The notes below the pieces were generated by a model that saw only the letters and a list, made by a program, of their open reading frames with translations, did not search any database and was not told the origin of the DNA. Made by a program: the position numbers and the translations under genes. 64,000 nucleotides of DNA from Hysterangium stoloniferum (lineage: Eukaryota > Basidiomycota > Agaricomycetes > Hysterangiales > Hysterangiaceae), in the NCBI GenBank assembly GCA_015178975.1, contig WHVD01000042.1, forward strand, positions 1 to 64,000, read 5' to 3'. The first letter of the stretch is position 1, and every line of letters starts with the position of its first letter. Positions 11,560 to 23,376 of this stretch are shown here, piece by piece.

Positions 11560-13140
11560 CCGATCAGAGGGGACGGAGGAAGAAGGAAACAGTACACACA
11601 GCAGCTGGACAAAGAGAGAAGGAAACAGTACACACACTCACTGAAGAAAGGGTACACACACCACCTGGAGGAAAGAGAGGGCTGGTCAGAGGAGGATGGT
11701 GGAAGAAGGAAATGGTAGACATACTTTAGGAAAGAGAGAGTAGGCCAATCAGAGGAACACGCACTGGCTGGAGGAAAGAGAATGGAGGCCAATGAGGGCA
11801 GGATGAAGAGAGAAGGAAAGGGTACACAAACCACCTGGAGGGAAGAGAGAGGGCAGATCAGATCAGGATGGAGAGAGAATGAAATAGTACACGCACTCGC
11901 TGGGGGAAGGAGAGAGGAGGAAAGGGGACATGGACCTCCTGGAGAAAAGAGAGAGGACGAAGGGAGAAGGAAACGGTACAGGCAGTGGCTGGAGGAAAGA
12001 GAGAGGAGGCCGATCAGAGAATGAAGAGAGAAGGAAACGGTACACACACCTCCTGGAGGAAAGAGAGAGGACGAAGGGAGAAGGAAACGGTACACACAGA
12101 GGCTGGAGGAAAGAGAGAGGAGGCCGATCAGAGGACGAAGAGAGAAGGAAACGGTACACACACCTCCTGGAGGAAAGAGAGAGGACGAAGGGAGAAGGAA
12201 ACGGTACACGCAGAGGCTGGAGGAAAGAGAGAGGAGGCCGATCAGAGGACAAAGAGAGAAGGAAACGGTACACGCACCTCCTGGAGGAAAGAGAGAGGAC
12301 AAATGGAGAAGGAAATGGTACATGCACCGGCTGGAGGAAAGAGAGAGGAGGCCAATTAGAGGAGGATGAAGAGAGAAGGAAATGGTACACACACCTCCTG
12401 GAGGAAAGAGAGAGGAGGCCGATCAGAGGAGGACAAAGGGAGAAAGAAACGGTACACCCACCGGCTGGAGGACAAAGGGAGAAAGAAACAGTACACACAC
12501 CGGCTGGAGGAAAGAGAGGGGAGGTAAATCAGCACAGGACAGAGGAAGAAGGAAATGGTAGACGCACCGGCTGTAGGAAAGAGAGGGGGACAATCAGAGG
12601 AGGACAAAGAGAGGGGAAAGGGAATGCGCACCGGCTGGAGGAAAGAGAGGGGCCAATCAGAAGAGGACAGAGAAAGAGGGAAAGGGGGACAATCAGAGGA
12701 GGACAAAGAGAGAGGGGAAAGGGAATGCGCACCGGCTGGAGAAAGAGAGGGGGCCAATCAGAAGAGGACAGAGAGAGAGGGAAATGGAACGCGCACCGGC
12801 TGGAGGAAAGAGAGAGGAGGCAAATCAGCGCAGGACAGAGGAAGAAGGAAATGGTAGACACACCGGCTGGAGGAAAGAGAGAGGGTCCCAATGAGAGGAG
12901 GATGGAGAGAGAAGGAAATGGTACACACACCTGGAGGAAAGAGAGGAGGATGATCAGAGGACAAAGAGAGAGGAAATGGTACACGCACCAGCTGGACAAA
13001 AGAGAGAAGAGGTCAATCAGAGGAGGACGGAGAGAGAAAGAAACAGTACACACACTCGCTGGAGGAAAGAGAGAGGAGGCGGATTAGTGCAGGACGGAGG
13101 GAGAAGGAAAGAGTACACACATCACCTGGAGGAAAGAGAG
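11560..13140. repeat. purine-rich satellite in Helitron copy 1
   Basis: About 1.6 kb of strongly purine-biased plus strand built from two alternating sub-units that share GGAGGAAAGAGAG and GAGAAGGAAACGGTACAC, about 50 and 64 bases. Together they form a ~114-base higher-order repeat that is clearest at 12050-12290. Long apparent frames on both strands here are by-products of the repeat. Confidence 0.85.
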
Positions 13141-13310
13141 AGGACGTGCCGTGAATGGGAGAGGGCGCGCCGTGAATGGGAGTGGGTGCGCCTTGGATGG
13201 GTGCGGGCGGATGGGTGCGCCGTGGATGGGAGCGGGTGGATGGGTGCACGGTGGATGGGAGCAGGTGCGCCGTGGATGGGTGCGGGCGGATGGGTGCACG
13301 GTGGATGCAG
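13140..13310. repeat. GC-rich minisatellite
   Basis: Copies of GTGGATGGGTGCGGGCGGATG and shortened forms, between the purine-rich satellite and the 5' subterminal repeats of the Helitron. Confidence 0.75.
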
Positions 13311-13324
13311 TATAACAATACTGC

Positions 13325-13565
13325 CGCAGCATTGCAAAATACCTCCGCGCACCTGATATAATACTCCCGCGCATGTAAAAATACCTCCGCGCGTCATAAA
13401 ATACCTCCGCGCACGTGACAAAATACTCTCGCGCTTGCATAAATACTTCCGCGTTAGTCACAAATACTCCCGCGGCACTAAAAATACTCCCGCGAGCGCA
13501 GAAATGCTTCCGCGAATGGCAAAAAGCCTCCGCATTTGCTCCCGCGCTGAGTAATAAGGAGCTTT
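13325..13565 (-). repeat. Helitron 5' subterminal iteron-like array
   Basis: Ten or eleven interspersed copies of a motif near CGCGGGAGTATTTT (minus strand), spaced about 20-28 bases apart with variable spacers. Matching motifs occur near the 5' end of Helitron copies 2 (about 34145-34260) and 3 (about 26565-26590). The position, 120-360 bases inside the 5' end, suggests a protein-binding array, possibly for Rep. That role is inference. Confidence 0.65.
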
Positions 13566-13789
13566 GGGCGTCAATATTAGTCACACTCTCCCACACCTCC
13601 AGGTTCGGGCGCTCCGCGCCCTCACGAACAGGGCCTGCGGCGCCTAAAAACGCCCACCACCCACCAAGCAACTTTACTATATATTGATGATAGAGCATAT
13701 TCACAAATATCTTTCATATTTTTGCATTTTTATTCTCTGAGTTATCAGGGATGTAAATCTGAAGTACCAAACATTAGAAGGGTTATTGA

Positions 13790-14113
13790 GGCATTCCCAA
13801 CCATATTAAGACTATTGTACACAGTTTGGATGCAGATGAACTGGTTGGTGACACTCTTAAGAGCTTTGGCCACATCAACAGCAGTGTCAGCCTTCCCAGA
13901 GCTGATGAGGTGCTGTGCATAGTGAATGTTGGTAGGGGAAAGCTTTGAGGGATGACCACCAATGGACTTAGAGAGATGAGAACAATGCTTAGAGTGAAGC
14001 TTAGAGACTGTGAAAATGCTATGACCAGTAAACGCTGCAATGTGGCTAGCTGAATGGCCAACATCAAGCAATGAGAGGATATGATTCTGGCTGGCAAGAG
14101 ACAAAGTGTGCAT
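13790..14113 (-). pseudogene. Tc1 transposase, N-terminal HTH part
   Basis: ATG at 14111-14113. It reads MHTLSLASQNHILSLLDVGH, then STSGHP-type DNA-binding features such as KSIGGHPSKLSPTNIHYAQ, ending QTVYNSLNMVG before running into the terminal-repeat copy. The paired helix-turn-helix region of Tc1 transposases matches the first ~115 residues. A TATA-like TATAAATATATGG lies about 40 bases upstream on the minus strand. Confidence 0.8.
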
Positions 14114-14205
14114 TTTGGGAATTGGAGCATTGCTGGTTGCTAAAGACCATATATTTATACTCCAGTACAACATGGTCATGTGACATAACATGATTTTGTT
14201 AATAT

Positions 14206-14537
14206 GTTAGATCAAACAAATGCCTTTGTTCGGTTTCTCTGGACAAGGCACGTGACACATGCACCGTGGTTCATTCGCTACGTACATAGATAGCTCCATT
14301 CCTCATCTCACGTCCTCATCTTGATTAGCTTGCACAGCACCACTCAATAGTCTTCAACGACATCAAGTGATTTCTTCTTTTTCTCACCCACCCTTTCCGC
14401 TTCCCATTTTCTTGTTGCTCCTGCTCTTTGTACTTCGCTTCCGCCGGCTTGAGCACGGCCCGGGTCTTTCCCACTGTGCAAGAGAGTGGTGGCGATGCAA
14501 ATATATATATTGTTGCTGCCCAATGCATGAAAGACAG
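14206..14537. other. ~330-base insertion of unknown type inside Tc1 copy 1
   Basis: Tc1 copy 2 reads continuously from the inner terminal repeat to the promoter, whereas copy 1 carries about 330 extra bases here. The insert is less AT-rich than its surroundings and has no clear terminal repeat. Its transposon class cannot be told. Confidence 0.5.
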
Positions 14538-14599
14538 AGACCCAATTGGAGGTAAACAATCAGCAAGGTCACATGACTGTAAGCATTATAGTCATCAAA

Positions 14600-14815
14600 G
14601 TTGCTAGCAAAAAAACCCTTCACATGAGTCTCTTGTATATAAATATTTGTAATATTTCCATATTTAAGGCTTATGTAATGGCATCATACCTCCATAATCT
14701 AGATATGATAGTGCATGTTCACAAATATTCTTGATATCTTTGGATTTTTATTCTTTGAGTTATCAGGGATATAAGTCTGAAGTACAAAACATGTGAAGGG
14801 TTTTTTGAGTCACTG
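14600..14815. repeat. Tc1 copy 1 right terminal inverted repeat
   Basis: Inverted partner of 10073-10285: the inner motif ACCCTTCACATGAG is at the left and the outer end TTTTTTGAGTCACTG at the right, followed by the TA target. Confidence 0.85.
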
Positions 14816-15571
14816 TAGCTTTTCCATGAACAATTTTAATATAGGAACAGGAATTAAAGACCCATCATCATACTCATCTCAGGTCCCTCTCTCCTCTCCA
14901 TCTCCACCACTGGCCCTAGTCTAGAGGGCCACACATCTGATCGTTTGCATAGGTGAAAGTAACTGTGATTCCAATTTCATCTCGTAAACTCAAAATGAAT
15001 TTCCTCGACCAAAGTTTCACTCACTTTGCTTTTACGCAACTCTTTAAAATAGAATCACATTCAACTAGGTTATTCCAATCAATGCCACCCCCCCTGAGGA
15101 TGTATATTTGAGTTTGAGATGACGTGTATTTGGTTCCTTCCACAATCACATTTCTTGCATGGCTAATGCTTGGAACTGCACAAAAAAATTAATTAGAATG
15201 GACATGCTTTCATCCTATCCCTCACCATCGTCCTCATAGGGGGCTTAAAAGCATATTCCCCAGTTCGTAGAACAATCTAAAGACCGTTTGCTTTTTGATA
15301 GTCTTTTACAGATCATTTTTCAACAACAAGTATGTAATATGTATACTTCCTACATCCCAAATTAATCCTCATTTCATTGTTAAAATATTTCAACCTTACC
15401 AGCCTGAACCAAATATAGGAGAATCTCTGCCTCACCACAGAGTGCCTTCACCAACTCCTTTTTTACTCTGTATCGGTCACTCCATTCTTTATAAATATCC
15501 TGTTTAGATTTTACACCTTTGTGTAGACTAACATGAACTCAGATAGGTGACAAAACAGAATGGGAGTGGCC
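14816..15571. other. intergenic, nothing recognised
   Basis: No supportable exon on either strand. It may include the 3' untranslated region of the minus-strand gene at 15572-16672. Confidence 0.4.
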
Positions 15572-16672
15572 TCACTCATAAAATTCTAGACCCAGTCTAA
15601 CCAAGCATCCCATCTTCCACAACTCAATTCCATCAGACAAGTCGGTCAGGGCGCTCAGCCTTTGTAAGAGTGGCCTTTGGTCGTCCGATTTAGACTCTTG
15701 CAAAGCCTCCATGTGATCATTCATATATTTTCCAAGGTCTTCTTTTGTACATTCCTCTGCATTAATTTTCAATGCAAGCATCACCCGTGCAGCCCATTGT
15801 CTTGAAGCTTCTTCTCTATACTGATTCCCATTCTTAGTCAGTTTTTTCCATACGCCAGAACCCAGAGAATGTGAGGCTCCAGTGGAGGTGGGTTGTCCCG
15901 GCCCAATGCCTCTACGAGTTGTTGGCAGTACTACATCTTGTATTAGAGTCCTTTGGTTGCTGGGTGGACTTTGTTGACTATTTGTCTTCTGTTTCTTCCT
16001 CTTGGGTCCTTTGGACAGTTCATGGCCTATGCTATCACACCCGAGGTTCGTTGGGGGAGAGGGAAGGGGACAATTCTCCTCTGCCAATGTTTTTTTGGGT
16101 TCCAAACTTCTCTTGGGAGAATTGTTTTCAATTCTGGGCAACATGCCAACCATACCATAAGATGTGTCTGTCTCCTGCCCTTTAGCCAATAAGCACTCAT
16201 CACTGTGGGGACCACCACCATTTTCTCCTCCTGAATGTCCTCCTGGGTGACCAAATTAGCAGTCACTGTAGATCCACTGCTCTCATGTTGGAACCACCTT
16301 GACCAATCAGCACGATCAGAAGAGATGAGACTCCAATCTTGACTACCAAAACCCTTCTTTGGCCTTTCCTTTTTGCCTGAACTGTCAAGGATCCTAATAG
16401 TCACAGAAAGTCATGAGAAATGCCTGAAGGAAAACTCACCTATTTATATCCTTTAGGATGTTGTCCCACAGTGTCTGTGGCTCATACAATGGTAGGAAGG
16501 ACCCCACTCTGTCTTTGGCAGTGAATGGTGTAAATTGGCCTGGATGAGGTTGATAGAGATGACTGCATTCCGCAAAATTTTGGGAAACAGATGGGAGATG
16601 TTCTTCTGGATGGGAAGAAAGATTACTGTGATCATTCAAGGAGATCCGCAAAGAGAGGTCGCTGTCTGACAT
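15572..16672 (-). CDS. unrecognised multi-exon gene
   Basis: Starts MSDSDLSLRISLNDHSNL at 16672. A clear 46-base intron (GTGAGT donor after LKDINR, ACTATTAG acceptor; about 16393-16438) leads to DSSGKKERPKKGFGSQDW. A second join near 16190 changes frame; a short GTGGTG-GGGCAG intron would do it, but that is a guess. The last exon has a basic KGPKRKKQKTN stretch that looks like a nuclear signal and ends MGCLVRLGLEFYE. Acidic and serine-rich segments alternate. I recognise no domain. It could be a host gene or an accessory gene of a transposon. Confidence 0.5.
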
Positions 16673-17170
16673 GGAGAGAAGGGTATGGAGGCTGGCGTGT
16701 GGGTGCTAGTACAGGGGCAGGTGCCCTGCGTTGATGCCCATCTCAGAGGGGTTCATCTTCAAGAGTGGGCATGGTGAGTTCTCATCCACAGGCACTTCCT
16801 CTCTACCTCGAATGGTGCTTGGAGCTTGACCAATTGATGGGACTTGATAAAAGGACTGGATAGTTGCAATTTTATGTATGATTATGTAAGATGTTTCAAA
16901 ATTTCGAGGTCAAAAAATGGCTCCATAGCTACAATGTAGCAGATGGTGAATGAATGTTGGGATATATAAGTTAATACAATTCATGTAAAAGAGGGTGAGA
17001 TTACTGAAAAACATTCCAAGTAATTTGCTGCGCAATTTCTGTGGGAATTTTGGCCATCATTAATAATCTCAATCCGATGACACTTGTGGGTCCCATGGGG
17101 TAGTAATGCTAAAATGTCCACTGCGTATACCCTTGGGTGAACAATTTCCTCATTCAATGGCTCGTCTCAA
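16673..17170. other. intergenic, nothing recognised
   Basis: Only short chance frames. It leads into the tandem array. Confidence 0.35.
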
Positions 17171-17359
17171 AGAAGAAGAGGGCTGGTTTGCAATGGGAGA
17201 AACAAGCCCATGGAATCTCACTTAAAATCTATGAGTCTGGTAGTGAATTTACCTGGGTTGGCACTCACATGGGGGAAAAGACTGGCATCTATGCATGTCA
17301 GTATAGAAACAATTATAGATAACTGGACTTTACCTGCTGTGAGCCCACTAACTGAGGGA

Positions 17360-19122
17360 TGTACAAATATGAGGTGGGGTTGGAAACTGAATGGGAAGAT
17401 AAATTGTAGTCTTATAAATAATAAAATTGTTGAGTTCATTGGATTATGATGTGACTGCATTATGAACAGCAGTGACATAGATTGACAAAACTCTTGAGGA
17501 TAAAATCAATGAGAGCTTACATTAATTTTCTACAAGGCTTGAAAATGGGATGAGCACAGATGTGGATGAATGGAAAGAATGGCACACTATTGTTGAGGTT
17601 TGGGAGTAACTATCGAAAGAAAGATGAAAGTCATTAAAATAAAAGGTGTGGGAGAAGTGAAGGGGTTATTTGGAATTAAAGGAGAAAGGGGATACCACAT
17701 TTTTAAGACATACTAAGATGGAGAGAATGAAAAAAAAAGGTGTCGAGTTCACTGCATTGCCCCTCACATTGACATGTTTGATCCCTGTAGCTATGGGGAG
17801 AGCCTATATGATGTCACTACATTATGAATAGTTGTGACAGATTAGCAAAACACTCCAGGATAAAATCAATGAGAGGGTATCTATAAGGCTTGAAAATGGG
17901 AGGGGGACGGTGATGCATGAATGGCAAAAACGGCCCACTATTGTGGAGGTGGTGCGCTCCATCATAAAGTCGGTTCACCCCTGTAAGCTACACGGGGGAG
18001 CACCGGGGCCGTATAACATCACTGCATTGGGAACAGCTGGGATAGAGATTAATAAAAGAGTGGATGAAACCAGTGCAAGCTAATCGTGATTTTTCATGAG
18101 GCATGAAAATGGGATGGATGCAGTCATGCATGAATGGGCAGAACGGCCCACTGGTGTTGAGGCTGGGAGTAACTATGGAAAGAAAGATTAAAGTCATAGT
18201 TAGCACAGGAATTCATAGGCAAAAAGGGACTCACGTTCAAAAAAGGGCTTCATGGTCAAATACAAAAGTTATTCCTCGGGCTACTTGGTTTGGTGTCCCA
18301 GATGCAGGGGAATAAAAAAGATATGAGGGGTACCCCTCATCATGATGTCATATAGTCCCTGTAGGCTACGCAGGGGAGCGCCGGGCCCATATGAAGTCAC
18401 TGCAGTGTGAACAGCGGTGATAGAGATTAATAAAAGACTGAATAAAACGAATGGGAGCTTACCGTGATTTTGCACCAGGGGTGAAAATGAGATAAATGCA
18501 GTCATGCATGAATGGGAAGACCGGCCAACTAGTGTTGAGGTGGGGAGTAACTACGGAAAGAAAGATTAAAGTCATAGTTAGCACAGGAATTCGCAAGCAA
18601 AAAGAACAAGATGGGATTCACATTCCAAAATGGCCTTCATGGTAAGATACGAACATCACTCAGGCTACTCGGTTTGGTGTCCCACATCCAGGGGAATAAA
18701 AAATATACGAGGTGTACCACTCAACATGATGTCATATGGTCCCTGTAAACTAAGCGGGTGAGCGCTGGGCCCATATGACATCACTGCAGGGTGAATGGCT
18801 GTGATAGAGATTAATTTATTATAAAATAAAGTCAAAGCGAGCTTACTGTGATTTTCCACCAGGCATGAAAATGAGGTGGATGCAGTCATGCATGAATGGG
18901 AAGGCCCATTAGTGTTGAGGCGAGGAGTAACTACAGAAAGAATTAAAGTCATAGTTAGCATAGGAATTTGTAGGCAAAACGGACAAAATGGGACTCACAC
19001 TCCAAACTGGCCTTCACAGTAAGAGAAGAATGTTATTGGAGTGACTTGGTTTGGTGTCCCACATCCAGGGAAATAAAAAAGATACGAAGTGTACCACTCA
19101 ACATGACGTCATATGGTCCCTG
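17360..19122. repeat. ~380-bp tandem repeat array
   Basis: Successive units share CAGTCATGCATGAATGGG (18121, 18499, 18883: spacing 378 and 384) and TTGGTTTGGTGTCCCA. Two more diverged or shortened units lie to the left (near 17561 and 17917). Each unit carries TATGATGTCATATGGTCCC or similar. The right end is cut off by the Gypsy LTR at 19123. Confidence 0.75.
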
Positions 19123-19747
19123 TGTGAAGAGTGGTGGAAGTTCTAACCGTTTCGTATTCTATAGAATATTGACCATTTAGGTACGACACTAAGATGTATT
19201 GACTGTCTAAGTCCAATACAGACTGGACACGTATTGACTACTTAGTTCAATACAGTAGAGAGAAGTAGCTATCTATAGTAAGGTAGAGAGCTAGTACGAA
19301 TGAGTAGAATTGACTGTTAAGTGCAATTCTGGGTGACTGCTCGAGTGTCAAGTAGAGTAACTAGAGAGTCGAATAGTAGAGTAGCGTGGATGTAGTCCGC
19401 GCGGGTTGAGGTAAGGATTGAGTTTCAACTAGTACAGTTCGAAACTCTGATTGAGTAAATAGCCAAAGCCCGTCTGTGACAGTCGAGACGATACACCAAT
19501 CACAACTTACAGGACACTAACAGGTGTCTGGGTAAGTCATGGTTGCGGTGTAAAAGTGTCTGAGTTTTAACTACGGGCGCTAGAATACATGAGTATGTGC
19601 CCACAAGAGTCGACGTACCGCATACATAGGTTGTCAAACTAATTATAGATGTATATTAAAATAGAGAGAAAACAGAAATAATAAAGAGAATATAGTAAGA
19701 GCTCATCCAACTATATTTCTTGAGTGTATTTCACTGTACCTCTCACA
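19123..19747 (-). repeat. Gypsy 3' LTR
   Basis: Read on the minus strand it starts TGTGAGAGGTACAG and ends CTCTTCACA, the usual TG-CA ends. The purine-rich tract CCTGGGGGGCAT lies just before it, fixing the orientation. It lands in the ~380-bp tandem array. Confidence 0.75.
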
Positions 19748-19772
19748 ATGCCCCCCAGGTCAAAGAGCTATG

Positions 19773-22220
19773 TCAAAGAAGGTGTTGAAGGACGCTTGGA
19801 ACTCCTCCCCATGCATCCTGCGATGAACCCCCAAGGTGTAGGATAGCATTGCCCCAGGCGAGATGCTTGGCACGAAAGGAAAGAGCAATGTCCTCCTGCT
19901 TCGAAGCATCATTGGCGGATGTCAACCCATCCAGCTTTTGGATCGATGAGACCCAACGACCGTAGGCCTTCTGGCACATTTGAATTACGGCGTGAACGTG
20001 ATCAGCGGAAGCGTCAGTAATGTGGGCAATGAGAGGGGGCCGAGGGTGTAGTGATGGCGGGGTAGGAATGAGAAGCAGTGTGGAGCTCATGTCTCCCCCA
20101 GGGGGGATTCCTCTCGAGGTGTCAGAATCTGACAACAGTTGCTCCAACAGGTCGACGAGGTCCACGGCTGAGTGAATTGGTGCGTGTTCAGGAAGAACAC
20201 AAGAGGAGTTGACAAGCAAGGACTGAAACATGGAGAGTTCCACCCATTTGATATCCTCCGCCAAACGCAGCTGTTCCTTAGGGTCATTGACGCATAAGTA
20301 AAACGCACTCATGCGGTCCGACAACGTGAGAGACCCGCTATACCCCTGAATATGCCCTTTAAGAAGGGGGTGCCGCAGGTTGGTCCCAGTCGCATTAATG
20401 TGCATCCCACAGTGAAGATATCAGAGGGGTAATTAATGGATACACGCATCCAACTTGACTGGAAGGGACGAAAGGGGCCAGCTGTATCCTGAGAGTGGAA
20501 GGGAGAGGGTAGCTGCGGCGGGGGGCTGCGAATGGGGTCAGCCGGGGGAGGGTCAATGACAAGGGGCTCGTCGGCCTGAATATCGGTTTTTCGCTTAAGG
20601 GGGGAGGCCCATCGAAGACTTCCATTGCCGGGGGGGGGTTCCTTGGAGACTTCCGTGGCTGAGAGAGGCACCTTGAGGACTTCCTCCATAGGCGTTGTGA
20701 GAACTTCCGAGATAGGGTGATCAACATCCATTAATGTAGAAATGCAAGGGGAGTAGGGAGAGGTGGGCAGTGGACTCCGCGCTGTCGAGGAAATAAGGGG
20801 AGTGTCCAACACCGCAGGGAGCAATGGCATCGGAGTAGGGTGGGAGGTGACGAGAGGGTCAGGTGACATGCGGAGGGGTGGGATTGGCCGCGGTGCTGGA
20901 GAAGGCTTGGATGCGGGTGAGGACAGTGATATAAGGGAATGTATGTCCCGCGAAGGGGTAATGGTATAGGGGGAGAGAAGGCAGGTCGGTGGATGGTACA
21001 AGACCTCCCGGCAACTCTAAAAAGGGTGTAAAGTGCTGTAGTGGGGGTACGGAAGAGATGGGTGGAGGTGGGGGGAGGTGAGTGGAGCTGGATGGCATCG
21101 CAGAGTCGGCTGGATGATACCCCCTCCAAACTCGGACGGAAGTTGGCAGCTTTAGTCATTGGTTAGGATCACTCGTGAAGAAGTGAATGGTGTCAGGGAG
21201 TAGGAAACCTTCATGGCAGTCAGCACCGAGGTACTTGCTGTCGTAGGCAGGGTAGCGCGATTGGTCGTCCTCTGAGTCAGATGAAAGATCACTGGGCCCC
21301 ATCCGGTAGGTCCGTTCCTGTTGTGAAGGGGGTCTGGGAGGTAGTGCAACTCTGTCCCCACATCACAATGCAATGCTTTGTAGTTTGATCCTTCGTATTT
21401 TGTCCCAATCATAGAAGGTGACCCCATCTTTTCCTTTCCTACTTTTCTGTCCCACGCTCTGAACGCATGGTGTGCCCCCCATCGCTGCAATCTGTTTCAG
21501 TGAAATCCATCCATTTATGACCCAAAGGGGGAGCGATGGTTGAAGGATTGTTGTGCCCTTCCAGTCTCCTCCATTCCTGCCGTGTCTGCCTTGAAGGGAC
21601 ATTATCCCTAGCCCCCATCCTCCGCTGTCCTTCTAAGTACTCCTCTCTCCTCTTCCGTTTAAGCGTTTTCAATTCCTCCTGGACCTGTGCAGAGAAAGCC
21701 TCAGACTGCCGTTTCTTTTTGATCTCCTCTTTGGTAGAAGGGAAAATACTACGAGAAGGTGGTGGGGTTTCGCTCCATGTTCCTGAGGGAGCCCCCCAAG
21801 TTTTAGAGGACCAGGGTGTAGCTTTTGAAATAGAGTCCATCCGCGTAGGGTATGTGGATGATGATGTCTCCTCCACACGCTCGACAGTTTCTGTTCGAGG
21901 TGGTGGGGAAGGAGGAACTGTTGTTTGAGGTCGAGGTATTCTTTTAAAGTTGGGAAATCGGGGTCTGGGAAGAGGAGCGTATGGAGTAAAAACAGTTCCG
22001 TTCCCCGAGTTGGTGGACGTTCCCGCCGTGTCATCCTGCACAGCGGAGGGTATTGACAAAGGCATTCCAGAATTACCCGTGGAGTGCTTGACTTGTTCAG
22101 TACGAGACGGTGTGGTAGAAGTATTAATAGGTTGGGGTCGCGGTATTCTTTTGAAGTTGGGGAACTTGGGTTTGGGTTGTTGCTCCTGCAACATAGTGTA
22201 CTGATTTGAGAGGTTGACAT
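19773..22220 (-). pseudogene. extra coding-like region downstream of integrase in the Gypsy fossil
   Basis: Lies between the integrase and the 3' LTR, where some Gypsy elements keep an additional gene. The N-terminal part has two copies of a PKFPNFKRIPRP-like block and is Pro/Ser/Thr-rich, followed by a Lys/Arg-rich segment (EELKTLKRKRREEY). The final part contains HVHAVIQMCQKAYGRWVSS. No signal peptide or membrane segment was noticed, so an envelope role is not supported. Several interruptions. Function unknown. Confidence 0.5.
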
Positions 22221-22577
22221 GGAGGGAAGAGATAGGGGGAAGAAATTTTTCTTTAGCAGATTTATGTATTTTATATTAATTTCAAGCCCCGCTCGGTTAT
22301 TGAGGTGAAAGGCCGAGGGGGATGAAAGTGGGGGGTAAAGTTAGAAGTAAACAAACAGTGTTGTCGTCATAAGAATGTGAAATGATCATTAGATTCAATA
22401 AATAATCTTGTAAGCTCTAAGAAGAGTGGGAGTGTTATGAAGGTCATTGCCGTTTAACCAGGTGTCCTCCTCCGGTCCATATCCTTTCCATCAAACTTGG
22501 AAAAGGAGTTGATTTCGATGCTTTTTGTGCCCTACTATAGCTTCTACTTCATACTCCTCGTCGTTACGATTGAGTTC

Positions 22578-23376
22578 TCAAGGATTCTCGAGTAGCTCCC
22601 TGGATCCAAATTCCTTAGGGGAGAGATGATACTTTTTAAGATGGTCTCGATTAATCACTGGGTGTAATTGATATTCCAAGGGAATGCGGAGTCGAAAGAC
22701 TTGAGGATTAATCTTCTCCAAGACTGAGAACGGCCCTATCTGTCTTCGTATAAGTTTCCTTCCGGGTCCCTTGGCTTCGACGAGCTCGAGAGAATGGGGA
22801 TTGATCAGAACATAATCTCCCTCTGAGATATCTTCCACCAATCTCCATTTCTTATTGTAGCTGCGAGCTTGCGTTTCTTGTGCTCGCGCAATCGAATCCC
22901 ATGCCACTTGTCGATGGTTTTCCAATTCTAAGATCCATTGGTCGACTACAGGGCTATCCAATAATTCTCTGGGAACCACGGGGTCGTCCCCTCCTAGACA
23001 GCGAGACATTCCTCTCAGTAAGTAGCCCATCAGCAAAAAGGCCGGCGCATAGCTCGTTGAGCTTTGAACCGTCGAGTTGTAGGTATGAGCCACTACTTGA
23101 GTCCATTTAGACCATTCCTCCTTCGAAGAAGTGCAGTACACTCTGAGCATTTGCTCCACGATAGCATTGGCATTCTCCATTTGACCGTCAGTTTGAGGAT
23201 GATGGGACAAGGATACTGTGAGGGCACTTCCGTATATGTACCTTGCAGACCATCCAAGTGAATTCCAGCTCCTTGGTTTTATAACAAGTAACAAAAATGG
23301 GCACGTCTCGTGATTGGTCGAAGGCTGCTCTTGCTTGGGCATAAATTTTCGTATTCTTCAAGTCCTTAAGCGTCAT
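22578..23376 (-). pseudogene. Gypsy integrase, C-terminal portion
   Basis: Carries the hallmark SHHPQTDGQMENAN, then a spacer and the GDYVLINPHSLEL and GRKLIRRQIGPF blocks followed by PVINRDHLKKYH, typical of Ty3/Gypsy integrase C-terminal regions. Broken fossil. Confidence 0.85.

Larger units (their letters stand above)
10866..13687 (-). mobile_element. non-autonomous Helitron (copy 1)
   Basis: The 5' end, TCAATATATAGTAAAGTTG, is at 13687 and the 3' end, CCCAGGCTTG, at 10866, read on the minus strand. The ends match the 8 kb Rep/helicase Helitron at 33993-42002. It is flanked by A (5') and T (3') of the Tc1 terminal-repeat copy, as expected for Helitron insertion between A and T. It has no Rep or helicase; the interior is almost entirely tandem repeats. 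The 3' tail ends CTTG rather than the textbook CTRR. Confidence 0.8.
10073..14815 (-). mobile_element. Tc1/mariner-type transposon, copy 1, carrying a Helitron
   Basis: Bounded by TA at 10071-10072 and 14816-14817. The ends are inverted (CAGTGACTCAAAAAACCC at the left, its complement at the right). Each end is a ~215-base terminal repeat. Minus-strand transposase pieces lie at 13790-14113 (N-terminal HTH) and 10400-10778 (C-terminal DDE half). Between them sits a third, ~190-base copy of the terminal-repeat sequence, split by the Helitron at 10866-13687. A further ~330-base insertion is present at 14206-14537. The element cannot make a working transposase. Confidence 0.9.

Noticed and set aside
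11517-13356. Long open frames on both strands across the purine-rich satellite
   Set aside because: They follow from repeat units with few stop codons. Frames on both strands run through the same repeats and no domain is visible.
11020-13565. CRISPR array
   Set aside because: Repeats are contiguous or separated by variable, non-unique spacers inside a eukaryotic Helitron, with no cas genes.
19773-22220. Envelope gene of an errantivirus-like Gypsy element
   Set aside because: Right position, but no signal peptide or membrane-spanning segment was seen and the composition is Pro/Ser-rich and basic.
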